A DNA stretch of 64,000 nucleotides from Mucilaginibacter sp. (GTDB lineage Bacteria > Bacteroidota > Bacteroidia > Sphingobacteriales > Sphingobacteriaceae), in contig JARLHA010000072.1 in assembly GCA_031292485.1 (NCBI GenBank), positions 24,857-88,856 on the forward strand. Direction: 5' to 3'. A program made the position numbers and the translations under genes. The notes beneath the pieces are model-generated. The model was not told the origin of the DNA and did no database searches. It saw only the letters and a program-made list of their open reading frames with translations. This document shows positions 56,116-62,982 of the stretch, piece by piece. Within the stretch, counting starts at the first letter, position 1; every line of letters starts with the position of its first letter.

Positions 56116-56352
56116 ATGTCGACAATAGAATTGAAGGAAAAGTTGATGGAGAAAATCAATGGCATTGACGATGAGGCGTTGCTACACGAAATAGCTGACT
56201 TCATTGATTTTGATGTGGAAAGCGATGGTATATATGTATTAAGCCCGGAGGAGGTAGAAGCAATTAAGGATGGCATCGACCAAATAGAAAGGGGGATGGC
56301 GATATCAAATGAAGAGGCGCGTAAAATTTTTGATAAATGCCTCGGAAAATAG
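56116..56352 (+). CDS. putative antitoxin of a RelE/ParE-type module, copy 1
   Basis: 78 aa from the ATG at 56116. It is helical and acidic: STIELKEKLMEKINGIDDEA, then LLHEIADFIDFD and a C-terminal toxin-binding-like segment LSPEEVEAIKDGIDQIERGM. This is the usual antitoxin accompanying ParE/RelE toxins in Bacteroidota. The toxin start lies inside its last 16 nt. It is paralogous to the antitoxin at 56784-57023. Confidence 0.85.
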   Translation: MSTIELKEKLMEKINGIDDEALLHEIADFIDFDVESDGIYVLSPEEVEAIKDGIDQIERGMAISNEEARKIFDKCLGK

Positions 56353-56630
56353 AATGGTCGCCAAGGGCTGTCCGGGAGTGGACTAAAATATTGAGATACT
56401 GGGTAAAAAGAAACAAGTCTTATGAGTATAGCTTAAAACTTGATCGATTATTCACTGAAAAATTTGACATAATCATCAATTCTCCGGATACGGGCACGAA
56501 AACCGACTTTACGAACGTGCGGATAAAGATTATTCATCATAATAAAATATATTACCGCATTCATCCGGAAAAAATAGAGATCCTGGCCATTTGGGATACC
56601 CGGCGAAACCCCAAAAAATTCAAACTATAG
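56337..56630 (+). CDS. RelE/ParE-family toxin, copy 1
   Basis: 97 aa. The family pattern is clear: WSPRAVREWTKILRYWVKRN, then RLFTEKFDIIINSPDTGTKT, and the C-terminal strand pair YYRIHPEKIEILAIWDTRRN with P-K-K-F. The final W-D-x-R-R-x-P is typical of this subfamily. It inhibits translation or gyrase when freed. It overlaps the antitoxin gene by 16 nt, exactly as in the second module 670 nt downstream. Confidence 0.9.
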   Translation: MPRKIEWSPRAVREWTKILRYWVKRNKSYEYSLKLDRLFTEKFDIIINSPDTGTKTDFTNVRIKIIHHNKIYYRIHPEKIEILAIWDTRRNPKKFKL

Positions 56631-56783
56631 AAAATAACCCGCTCTGATTTACTTTTTAGTTCTTTGGAGTTCGTCCCGAATGTGCGACATCGGATTTTAC
56701 ACAATTGTTTATTTTTTGCTATTCAAGAGCTTTGCCGTTTCGGATTTGTTGGTATTATCTGTAAATTTGAAAAAAGCAATATT
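56631..56783. repeat. spacer with second copy of the upstream repeat
   Basis: Sequence at about 56685-56748 (CATCGGATTTTACAC, then ATTCAAGAGCTTTGCCGTTT and CGGATTTG) mirrors the region upstream of copy 1 of the module, so the duplicated unit includes the promoter region. TAAATTTG at 56762-56769 fits a -7 box 14 nt before the ATG at 56784. Confidence 0.55.
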
Positions 56784-57023
56784 ATGAGTACCGCAGAATT
56801 AAAGGAAAAACTGATAGCGCAAATTACCGACACAGATAATGATGAGTTATTAAGTGAGATATCAACTATGCTTTATGTTGAATCGAAATCTGTAAACGGC
56901 GTTTATCAAATGAGTGAAGCTGAGCGAGAAGCGGTTGAAGATGGTTTGGAGCAGATCAGGAACGGCCAGTGGATATCGGATGAAGAAGCGAATCGCCAGG
57001 TAGAAGAATGGCTGCGAAAGTAG
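56784..57023 (+). CDS. putative antitoxin of a RelE/ParE-type module, copy 2
   Basis: 79 aa from the ATG at 56784; the frame is open to 56664 but the extra 40 residues fall in the repeat-containing spacer. STAELKEKLIAQITDTDNDE, then GVYQMSEAEREAVEDGLEQI parallels copy 1 position by position (M-S-T-x-E-L-K-E-K-L at the start, G-x-Y-x-x-S at mid-length). The last 16 nt overlap the toxin gene. Confidence 0.85.
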   Translation: MSTAELKEKLIAQITDTDNDELLSEISTMLYVESKSVNGVYQMSEAEREAVEDGLEQIRNGQWISDEEANRQVEEWLRK

Positions 57024-57307
57024 TATGGTCAGTTCGCGCACAACGCGAACGGTTTGAAATTCTCGAATATTGGATTAACCGTAATAAATCCAAAACCTAT
57101 AGCCGGAAACTTTATCAACTATTTCGAATAGGAATGAAAAAAGTGGCCGAAATGCCAGAGGCAGGAATTCCCACAGAAAATCCGGATGTAAGATTCAAAA
57201 TTATTAAGGATTACATCGTTTACTATCACATTAGTTCTTCTAAAACAATTGAAGTTCTTACCGTCTGGGATAGCCGGAGAAACCCCAGGAAGTTTAAGTT
57301 GAAGTAA
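57008..57307 (+). CDS. RelE/ParE-family toxin, copy 2
   Basis: 99 aa, paralogue of the toxin at 56337: WSVRAQRERFEILEYWINRN, then KVAEMPEAGIPTENPDVRFK, and IEVLTVWDSRRNPRKFKLK ending as in copy 1. Sequence divergence between the copies is large enough that cross-neutralisation is uncertain. It is the last gene before aspS, 122 nt away. Confidence 0.9.
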   Translation: MAAKVVWSVRAQRERFEILEYWINRNKSKTYSRKLYQLFRIGMKKVAEMPEAGIPTENPDVRFKIIKDYIVYYHISSSKTIEVLTVWDSRRNPRKFKLK

Positions 57308-57429
57308 AAAATTTCATCTCTTACCTCTTTTATAATAATTTAAAGCACATCTTTCTCAACTTTCGGACTTCCGGTCTTTCGGACTTTCCGACTAAAACCC
57401 TACTTTTGCAAACTTTATAAATCAGTACC

Positions 57430-59175
57430 ATGTTAAGAACACATACTTGCGGCGAATTAAATATCAGCAATTTAGGGCAAACGGTTACTTTATGCGGCTG
57501 GGTCCAAAAATCACGCGACCTGGGCGCAATGACATTTATTGACGTTCGCGACCGTTATGGTTTAACCCAGTTGGTTTTTAACACCGACAGCGATGCCACC
57601 TTAAGGGAAACCAGCCGTTCACTCGGCCGTGAGTTTGTAATTCAGGTTACCGGCACGGTATTGGAACGCACCAGCAAGAATGCAAAAATGCCCACCGGCG
57701 AAATTGAAATCGGCGTAAGCAAAATTGAGATCCTGAACGGGGCCAAGGTTCCGCCGTTTATGATTGAGGATGAAACTGATGGCGGCGAAGAGCTGCGCGC
57801 CAAATACCGCTACCTTGATCTGCGCCGCAACCCTATCCGCAATAACCTGATGCTCCGCCATAAAATGGCGCAGGAAGTGCGTAAATATTTGGACGGCCTC
57901 GATTTTATCGAGGTGGAAACCCCGGTACTGATCAAATCAACCCCGGAAGGTGCACGCGACTTTGTGGTGCCAAGCCGCATGAACCCGGGCGAGTTTTATG
58001 CCCTGCCGCAATCACCCCAAACTTTTAAGCAATTGCTGATGGTAAGCGGGTTCGACCGGTATTTCCAGATCGTTAAATGTTTCAGGGATGAGGATTTGCG
58101 TGCCGACCGCCAGCCGGAGTTTACACAGATCGACTGCGAGATGGCTTTCATTACCCAGGAAGATATTTTAAATGTATTTGAGGGATTAACCCAGCATTTG
58201 TTCAGGACGGTTAAAGGGATCGAACTGGGCAGCGTGCCGCGCATGCAGTATGCTGATGCCATGCGTTTATATGGTTCAGACAAACCGGATATCCGTTTCG
58301 GGATGCAGTTTGTGGAGCTGAATGACATTGTAAAAGGCAAAGGTTTCGGCATTTTTGATAATGCGGAACTGGTGGTCGGCATCAACGCCAAAGGCTGCGC
58401 CGAATATACCCGCAAGCAAATTGATGAACTAACCGAATGGTTAAAACGCCCGCAGATTGGCGTTACCGGGATGATCTATTGCCGTTACCAAAGTGACGGC
58501 ACACTAAAATCATCCGTTGATAAATTTTATGGCGAAGACGACTTGACCAACTGGGCGGCTGCTTTTGAAGCCGAACCGGGCGACATGATGTTTGTTTTAG
58601 CCGGCAATGCCGAAAAAGTGCGCAAACAACTGAATGAACTGCGCCTGGAGATGGGTAACCGCCTGGGCCTGCGCGATAAAAATACTTTTGCCCCGCTTTG
58701 GGTGCTTGATTTCCCGTTATTAGAGTGGGACGAGGAAACCGGTCGTTATCATGCCATGCACCACCCCTTTACTTCACCGAAACCGGAGGATATTGCTTTG
58801 CTGGATACCCACCCCGGTGATGTTAGGGCGAACGCTTATGATTTGGTGATCAACGGTACTGAAGTTGGCGGCGGCTCTATCCGTATCCATGACCGTGCCC
58901 TGCAATCACTGATGTTTAAACACCTGGGCTTTACGCCGGAAGAAGCACAAAAACAATTCGGCTTTTTAATGGATGCCTTTGAATATGGCGCACCTCCGCA
59001 TGGCGGCCTTGCTTTTGGTTTCGACCGGATGGTGTCTATTTTCGCCGGGCTGGATTCTATCCGCGACGTGATCGCTTTCCCTAAAAACAATTCAGGCAGG
59101 GATGTGATGATCGATACACCATCAACTATTTCAGACCTTCAGATGAATGAGCTGAAGATAAAAACGGTTTTGTAG
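57430..59175 (+). CDS. aspS: aspartyl-tRNA synthetase
   Basis: 581 aa, the bacterial-type length. It charges tRNA-Asp in the cytoplasm. The N-terminal OB fold (CGWVQKSRDLGAMTFIDVRD) binds the anticodon. Class II motif 1 (HKMAQEVRKYLDGLDFIEVE), motif 2 (FRDEDLRADRQPEFTQIDCE) and motif 3 (GLAFGFDRMVSIFAGLDSIR) are intact, and the bacterial GAD insertion domain occupies about residues 285-420. Nothing unusual. It is followed by GTCATTGG repeats. Confidence 0.98.
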   Translation: MLRTHTCGELNISNLGQTVTLCGWVQKSRDLGAMTFIDVRDRYGLTQLVFNTDSDATLRETSRSLGREFVIQVTGTVLERTSKNAKMPTGEIEIGVSKIEILNGAKVPPFMIEDETDGGEELRAKYRYLDLRRNPIRNNLMLRHKMAQEVRKYLDGLDFIEVETPVLIKSTPEGARDFVVPSRMNPGEFYALPQSPQTFKQLLMVSGFDRYFQIVKCFRDEDLRADRQPEFTQIDCEMAFITQEDILNVFEGLTQHLFRTVKGIELGSVPRMQYADAMRLYGSDKPDIRFGMQFVELNDIVKGKGFGIFDNAELVVGINAKGCAEYTRKQIDELTEWLKRPQIGVTGMIYCRYQSDGTLKSSVDKFYGEDDLTNWAAAFEAEPGDMMFVLAGNAEKVRKQLNELRLEMGNRLGLRDKNTFAPLWVLDFPLLEWDEETGRYHAMHHPFTSPKPEDIALLDTHPGDVRANAYDLVINGTEVGGGSIRIHDRALQSLMFKHLGFTPEEAQKQFGFLMDAFEYGAPPHGGLAFGFDRMVSIFAGLDSIRDVIAFPKNNSGRDVMIDTPSTISDLQMNELKIKTVL

Positions 59176-59240
59176 GAGGTCATTGGTCATTGGGTCATTT
59201 GCTGCGCGTCATTGGGTCATTAGGTCATTGGATGGTGGAG
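59176..59240. repeat. GTCATTGG-type short tandem repeats with shared 18-mer
   Basis: Directly after aspS are six degenerate copies of an 8-nt unit near GTCATTGG. They enclose GTCATTTGCTGCGCGTCA (59194-59211), which recurs exactly at 59658-59675 and, reverse-complemented with one mismatch, at 35736-35753. It looks like a dispersed, slippage-prone intergenic element. Confidence 0.75.
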
Positions 59241-59294
59241 TATTTTGTTAAAATTAATGTTTACTTTTAACACAACAATTAACCTCCCAAATCC

Positions 59295-59651
59295 ATGAAA
59301 AGAAAGATCCTGATCACTACAGCATTGCTCCTCACCTTTGGCGCGGCATTCGCCTGGTTTGCCGGCGTAGACGGCAAATGGAACGCGATGCTGAAAGGCC
59401 CCGATGGCAATGAATTCCCGATAAGTTATACTTTTAAAACAGCTGACACTGTGCTCACCGGTTCGGTTACCTCGTCAATAGGCACTTTTGATATTTCGGA
59501 CGGCAAAGTCAAAGGCGATAGCTTATGGTTTACCGCGCACATCAATACCATGGCGATTAAAAACAAAGGCCGCTACTACGCCGATGGCGACTCCATTAGC
59601 CTGCGGGTGGGGATGCGGGCTACGCATACTACTTTGAAACGGGGGCAATAG
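59295..59651 (+). CDS. small secreted hypothetical protein
   Basis: 118 aa. Signal peptide at about 1-20 (MKRKILITTALLLTFGAAFA). The rest is a compact beta-rich domain: GVDGKWNAMLKGPDGNEFPI, then SYTFKTADTVLTGSVTSSIG and GKVKGDSLWFTAHI, resembling lipocalin-like or glycoside-hydrolase-accessory domains of Bacteroidota, but no firm family. It is flanked on both sides by GTCATTGG repeats. Confidence 0.8.
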   Translation: MKRKILITTALLLTFGAAFAWFAGVDGKWNAMLKGPDGNEFPISYTFKTADTVLTGSVTSSIGTFDISDGKVKGDSLWFTAHINTMAIKNKGRYYADGDSISLRVGMRATHTTLKRGQ

Positions 59652-59958
59652 TCATTGGTCATTTGCTGCGCGTCATCGGGTCATTGGGTCATTGGTGGGT
59701 CGGGAGAATAAGTAAGCAAAAAACATGTCATGCTGTCCGCCCATTGGCGGATCAGCACCCCACATGCTGAGACTGGCGCTAAGTAACCACACGCTGAGCC
59801 GCCTGGGTTTGTATTTTTGTCATTTTGACGGGGAACGAGGAGAAATCTATACACTTGCTATTCCAGTATGCATGGCGGCCGAGCGTGTGTATAGATTTCT
59901 CCCTACGGTCGAAATGACAACGGTTGTTGTTGTGGGGACATAAATCATCTCCGCCAAC
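59652..59958. repeat. intergenic repeats, including a MITE-like inverted repeat
   Basis: After a second GTCATTGG array (59652-59695) comes an inverted repeat: GTCATTTTGAC (59819-59829) with GTCGAAATGAC (59908-59918), and inside it a 16-bp perfect pair GGAGAAATCTATACAC (59839-59854) with 59887-59902. The string GTCATTTCGACCGTAGGGAG is of the type repeated many times in Mucilaginibacter-like genomes. A 72-codon ORF across it is not a gene. Confidence 0.75.
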
Positions 59959-60420
59959 CTATTTCTTTATCGTCACCATATCACTAAAGGTGCAGGGTGC
60001 GCAAACGGCTTTACGGTTTAAGGTGATCTTACTCACCGTAGACGAGGAATAACACCTTCCCTGGGTTACTGAAACCTCCATATGTACCGTATCGGCAGGC
60101 AGCGCGGCCAGCTTTAAAATAAAGTCCTGGGTTTCATGGCCTATAAGCAGCACAAAGCGTTTGTCTTTTTGCGCGCTATCCACCACCAGGCTCACGTTGC
60201 TGCCCGTTACCGAGCTGGTCACCGTTAAATCACTGGGTTTATAAAGGGAGGTGGGCGATAAAAACAGGTCGGCGCCGGTGGTTTTGTCTACGATACGCAC
60301 ATTGGCGGATAGCAGTTGCAGCGCCACAGGGAACACCGGGCACTGGGTGTCGTTATTTTTTTTGCAGGCGCTCCATCCGCTGCAGGCCAATAGCAAAAAT
60401 AAAAAGTATTTAGTTTTCAT
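59959..60420 (-). CDS. small lipoprotein-like secreted protein
   Basis: 153 aa. The N-terminus (MKTKYFLFLLLACSGWSACK) has a lipobox ending W-S-A-C-K-K (Cys19; an earlier L-L-A-C is an alternative), so it is probably a lipoprotein anchored in the outer membrane. The mature part is beta-rich with Thr/Ser/Val strands (LYKPSDLTVTSSVTGSNVSL) and two more Cys pairs (GRCYSSS, VCAPCTF) that may form disulfides. No family recognised. It stands alone. Confidence 0.75.
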   Translation of the reverse strand: MKTKYFLFLLLACSGWSACKKNNDTQCPVFPVALQLLSANVRIVDKTTGADLFLSPTSLYKPSDLTVTSSVTGSNVSLVVDSAQKDKRFVLLIGHETQDFILKLAALPADTVHMEVSVTQGRCYSSSTVSKITLNRKAVCAPCTFSDMVTIKK

Positions 60421-61103
60421 AGCGCTTATTTATTTAAAACCTCCCCGCTGTATGGATGCATGGGCTCCGCGTGTAAGGTTTAATAGCGTGGTTGCTTGTT
60501 TACCGGTTGCCTCGCTTTCAGCGGTGTTTTTTATAAGATACGAAGCGCAAGGCATAAATGTAACATGCGGTAAAAGATAAACAAACGTGATGACCATAAC
60601 GCTGTTCGAAGTCACAGACTTCGAACAGCGGACCAGGGGATAATGCCCTTAACCGGCACAGGGTAATAATCGTCTATAATTTGGCAATATGCGGAAAAAG
60701 TACTGTTGCCAGGTATCTTATTTTTGGCCTGTTAAATCTTTTCTCCCCATGTTGAAACGAATCGCACCTCCGAATATCGATGGCATTGCAACAGTGTCCG
60801 CCGAGTGGTAACGAATGTTAAACGTTAAAACTTGTAACCACCACTGATTTATAACGAAGCAACATTTTTTCGCCTTAACTTATGACATTCTGCCACGCAG
60901 GCACCAAACCGATGAGCTACGGCCTCAACCCTTTATTTGCGGCGCCGGAAGGCCCAAATTTCGATTGGGAAACAGGAATTGACAGTAAGATCGCCGGGCG
61001 TAACATGCAGTCAATCTATCATTATGGGCCTATTGGGGATCATTTGGGCTTAAAGTGGAAAAGCCGTTTTTGTAGTATTGCCACAGTTCAAATCTATTAC
61101 ATT
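60421..61103. other. 683-nt intergenic region with a perfect palindrome
   Basis: No convincing gene; the frame of the next gene is open from 60882, but residues before 61104 lack protein-like conservation cues. The main structure is the 14-bp stem hairpin at 60600-60630. The remainder is of mixed composition without repeats I could match elsewhere. Confidence 0.5.
60600..60630. repeat. perfect 14-bp stem palindrome with 3-nt loop
   Basis: CGCTGTTCGAAGTC-ACA-GACTTCGAACAGCG is a perfect hairpin on both strands, without a T-run. It lies 180 nt upstream of the lipoprotein gene and far from the next gene, so it is probably a dispersed palindromic repeat rather than a terminator. Confidence 0.85.
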
Positions 61104-61343
61104 ATGCACGAAAAACCAGCCTTTTCCCAGCCTAAACCCACACGATCCAAGCCTCGTTGCAACACGTGCAACAACACACTCGATCGTATACCAAGAACGC
61201 TATTCATGAAAAAATTTCTCTTTTGGCTACCCATCCGAAATTATTTTTGCTACCGATGTCTGACTAATAAGGTCGTTTTAAAAAAGAAAAAAGGCAAGCC
61301 GTCTGATGATTACACGACCCTTAAACTGTTTTCCTCCCAATAG
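61104..61343 (+). CDS. small zinc-ribbon-like protein
   Basis: 79 aa from the ATG at 61104. Two CxxC pairs are visible: PRCNTCNNTLDRIPR and NYFCYRCLTNKVVLKKKKGK, separated by MKKFLFWLPIR. This spacing would hold one zinc. The protein is very basic with no signal peptide. Such proteins, with a P-R-x-x-x-M-K segment between Cys pairs, are scattered in Bacteroidota; function unknown. It precedes the split AraC gene by 95 nt on the same strand. Confidence 0.6.
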   Translation: MHEKPAFSQPKPTRSKPRCNTCNNTLDRIPRTLFMKKFLFWLPIRNYFCYRCLTNKVVLKKKKGKPSDDYTTLKLFSSQ

Positions 61344-61438
61344 GCTAACATAATTCCGATTTACATACAAAAAGAAAGCTTTCGGCCGAAATAATCCTGT
61401 AACCTATAGTTACCGCCAGATACACCAAGCTCCAGATC

Positions 61439-62128
61439 ATGAACAGGTTACCAATACGATGGGAAAATATAAAACTTGGCAGAATTACTCCGCATGTCTA
61501 CCCGCGCTACTACAGGCGCAGAATCGGGTTTGCGCAACTAGTTCCGGGGCGTCATTTTTTCATCGACGAAAAGCATAGCTGGTGTGAGATTTTCTATGAA
61601 CGTATAGATTTCGGGTTTTGGTTGATGGCAATGGAAATTCACGTCAAAGGCAATAACCACTATATTTTGGAGCCAAAAAAGCAATCAGCAAAGCTCTTTT
61701 CTATTAATTTTTTTTCAAGTACCGGAAAGATAGGGTATCTTGATAATCAAGACATTCATTGGACAGACAATCAGGTGGTCTTTTCCGGCCCGGGTACCGT
61801 AACCGAGTTTTACGCCGGGAAGGGAAAGGTTTTGAAATGCTGTCGTTTGATTTTCACCGGCAGCTATCTGGCCGGATTAGCTAACACAAGCGATACAATT
61901 ACAGAAGATTGGCAGTCAGCAGTAGCAGACCTCAGACTTGAAAGTCTGCCATTGTTTCGCATACCTACAAGGGCAGAGGTCTTTTTACAAGATCGCCTGT
62001 TTAACATCCTGAAATACGAGCGCAAAAAACACCATTACAAATCTTCGATTTTCAGCATTTTGTTCGAGCTAACGGCTTTTTTTTTAAGCTCTCCATGGAT
62101 AAGGAGGATGCCGCAGATGTATCAGTAG
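61439..62128 (+). CDS. AraC-type regulator, 5' part (sensor domain), zero frame
   Basis: 229 aa before a stop at 62126-62128. Residues 1-200 form an AraC-like N-terminal domain (PHVYPRYYRRRIGFAQLVPG, then SWCEIFYERIDFGFWLMAME), but no DNA-binding domain follows in this frame. At codons 213-216 the frame crosses GCT TTT TTT TTA; after it the residues turn unlike the family (SSPWIRRMPQMYQ). The helix-turn-helix continues in the -1 frame at 62095-62445. Joined through a -1 shift the product would be 335 aa, a normal AraC length. Either a frameshift mutation, a phase-variable T tract, or programmed frameshifting. Confidence 0.7.
   Translation: MNRLPIRWENIKLGRITPHVYPRYYRRRIGFAQLVPGRHFFIDEKHSWCEIFYERIDFGFWLMAMEIHVKGNNHYILEPKKQSAKLFSINFFSSTGKIGYLDNQDIHWTDNQVVFSGPGTVTEFYAGKGKVLKCCRLIFTGSYLAGLANTSDTITEDWQSAVADLRLESLPLFRIPTRAEVFLQDRLFNILKYERKKHHYKSSIFSILFELTAFFLSSPWIRRMPQMYQ
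62080..62086 (+). other. candidate -1 slippery heptamer T TTT TTA within a T9 tract
   Basis: The T tract is 62077-62085. In the zero frame of the 61439 gene the heptamer reads T TTT TTA, identical to the classical X XXY YYZ slippery site used in HIV-1 gag-pol. A -1 slip there continues as AAG CTC TCC ATG, entering the helix-turn-helix reading frame. A 5-bp stem (TCTCC with GGAGG) starts 4 nt downstream. A one-T gain or two-T loss would have the same effect at the DNA level. Confidence 0.6.
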
Positions 62129-62445
62129 AAGATCCCGGTTATGTTATGCTGAAAGCGGCAAAAATTTTGGAACAGAAGTTTCAAGACAGGTTTCCAGGCA
62201 TCAAAGGCCTGGCTTTCAGCTGTAACGTATCCGTATCCAAACTGAAACGTGACTTTAAGGAGGTACACGGTATAACCCCCTTAGAATATTTCCGAACCCT
62301 GCAGGTACGTTACGCGCTGGACATCGTAAAAAAAAAAGAAAAGACGCTTAAGGAAATCGCAACCGAATTAGGGTTCAGGAAAAGCAGTAGCTTCCTGGAA
62401 TGGTACAAGAAATCAGCGCTTGAAAAAGAAATCCAACATAATTAA
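62095..62445 (+). CDS. AraC-type regulator, 3' part (helix-turn-helix domain), -1 frame
   Basis: 116 aa from the ATG at 62095, though this part is likely expressed as the end of a fusion with the preceding gene. Two helix-turn-helices typical of AraC/XylS: IKGLAFSCNVSVSKLKRDFK with E-V-H-G-I-T-P-L-E-Y-F, and YALDIVKKKEKTLKEIATEL with GFRKSSSFLEWYKK. The ORF could also be translated alone from its own ATG as a free DNA-binding domain, overlapping the first part by 34 nt. A lone receiver gene follows after 11 nt. Confidence 0.8.
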   Translation: MDKEDAADVSVEDPGYVMLKAAKILEQKFQDRFPGIKGLAFSCNVSVSKLKRDFKEVHGITPLEYFRTLQVRYALDIVKKKEKTLKEIATELGFRKSSSFLEWYKKSALEKEIQHN

Positions 62446-62456
62446 CACTTAATGAC

Positions 62457-62855
62457 ATGAGTGAACTTCCTGTTTCTGTAGCCATTATTGATGATGACGA
62501 CCTCTACCGGGCTATTATGGTAAGAGTGTTGCAGCGTTCGGGAATGTCCGTGGTCTTCCAGGCAAATAATGGAAAATCCGGCATCGACCAAATGGGCAGC
62601 TGCCTGCCGTTACCTTCGGTAGTAATAATTGACGTAGAAATGCCCATCATGGATGGTTTTGAAACGGCAAGGCGGGTGAAAGAAAAATGGCCTCGCATTG
62701 CCATCGTCGCGCACTCTTCAATAGTGGAGTTGGAAGCTAACAGCCGAATGGTCAATTCCGGGGCTGATATTTTTATAGCTAAGTCGGCCGGCGTTGAACA
62801 GCTAGCCCGCACTATAAAGCAAATAGCAGCTTCAAAACGTAACAAAATCAGTTGA
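62457..62855 (+). CDS. stand-alone response regulator receiver domain
   Basis: 132 aa, a single CheY-like receiver: acidic pocket VAIIDDDDLYRAIM, phospho-Asp in VVIIDVEMPIMDGFE (about residue 61), Thr/Ser switch AHSS and Lys in IFIAKSAG. It has no output domain. Position 11 nt after the AraC helix-turn-helix gene suggests one operon, so it may act by binding another protein, such as the regulator or an unlinked kinase. The tail is a short basic helix. Confidence 0.9.
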   Translation: MSELPVSVAIIDDDDLYRAIMVRVLQRSGMSVVFQANNGKSGIDQMGSCLPLPSVVIIDVEMPIMDGFETARRVKEKWPRIAIVAHSSIVELEANSRMVNSGADIFIAKSAGVEQLARTIKQIAASKRNKIS

Positions 62856-62859
62856 TATT

Positions 62860-62982
62860 ATGCCAGTCCGCAACCGCAAATACGAGAATCTCCTGCAGTT
62901 CATTTTTGGTGGACTAATTTTCCTGGCATTGGTACAACTTGTTGTTACGGTAATTATACGCTTTGTAAGGCATTTGCTTTAG
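62860..62982 (+). CDS. 40-aa single-span membrane protein
   Basis: ATG at 62860, 4 nt after the receiver's stop; stop at 62980-62982. The protein has a basic N-terminus (MPVRNRKYEN) and one clear membrane helix (LIFLALVQLVVTVIIRFV) with a short C-terminal tail. Spacing suggests co-translation with the receiver. Small membrane partners of regulators exist, but nothing here identifies a role. It is too short to call from sequence alone with high confidence. Confidence 0.55.
   Translation: MPVRNRKYENLLQFIFGGLIFLALVQLVVTVIIRFVRHLL

Noticed and set aside
59725..59943. 72-codon ORF
   Set aside because: Lies entirely in an inverted repeat of the dispersed GTCATTTCGACC type; no coding character.
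60882..61103. 74-residue extension of the zinc-ribbon gene
   Set aside because: Irregular composition and no signal; the compact Cys-containing protein starts naturally at 61104.
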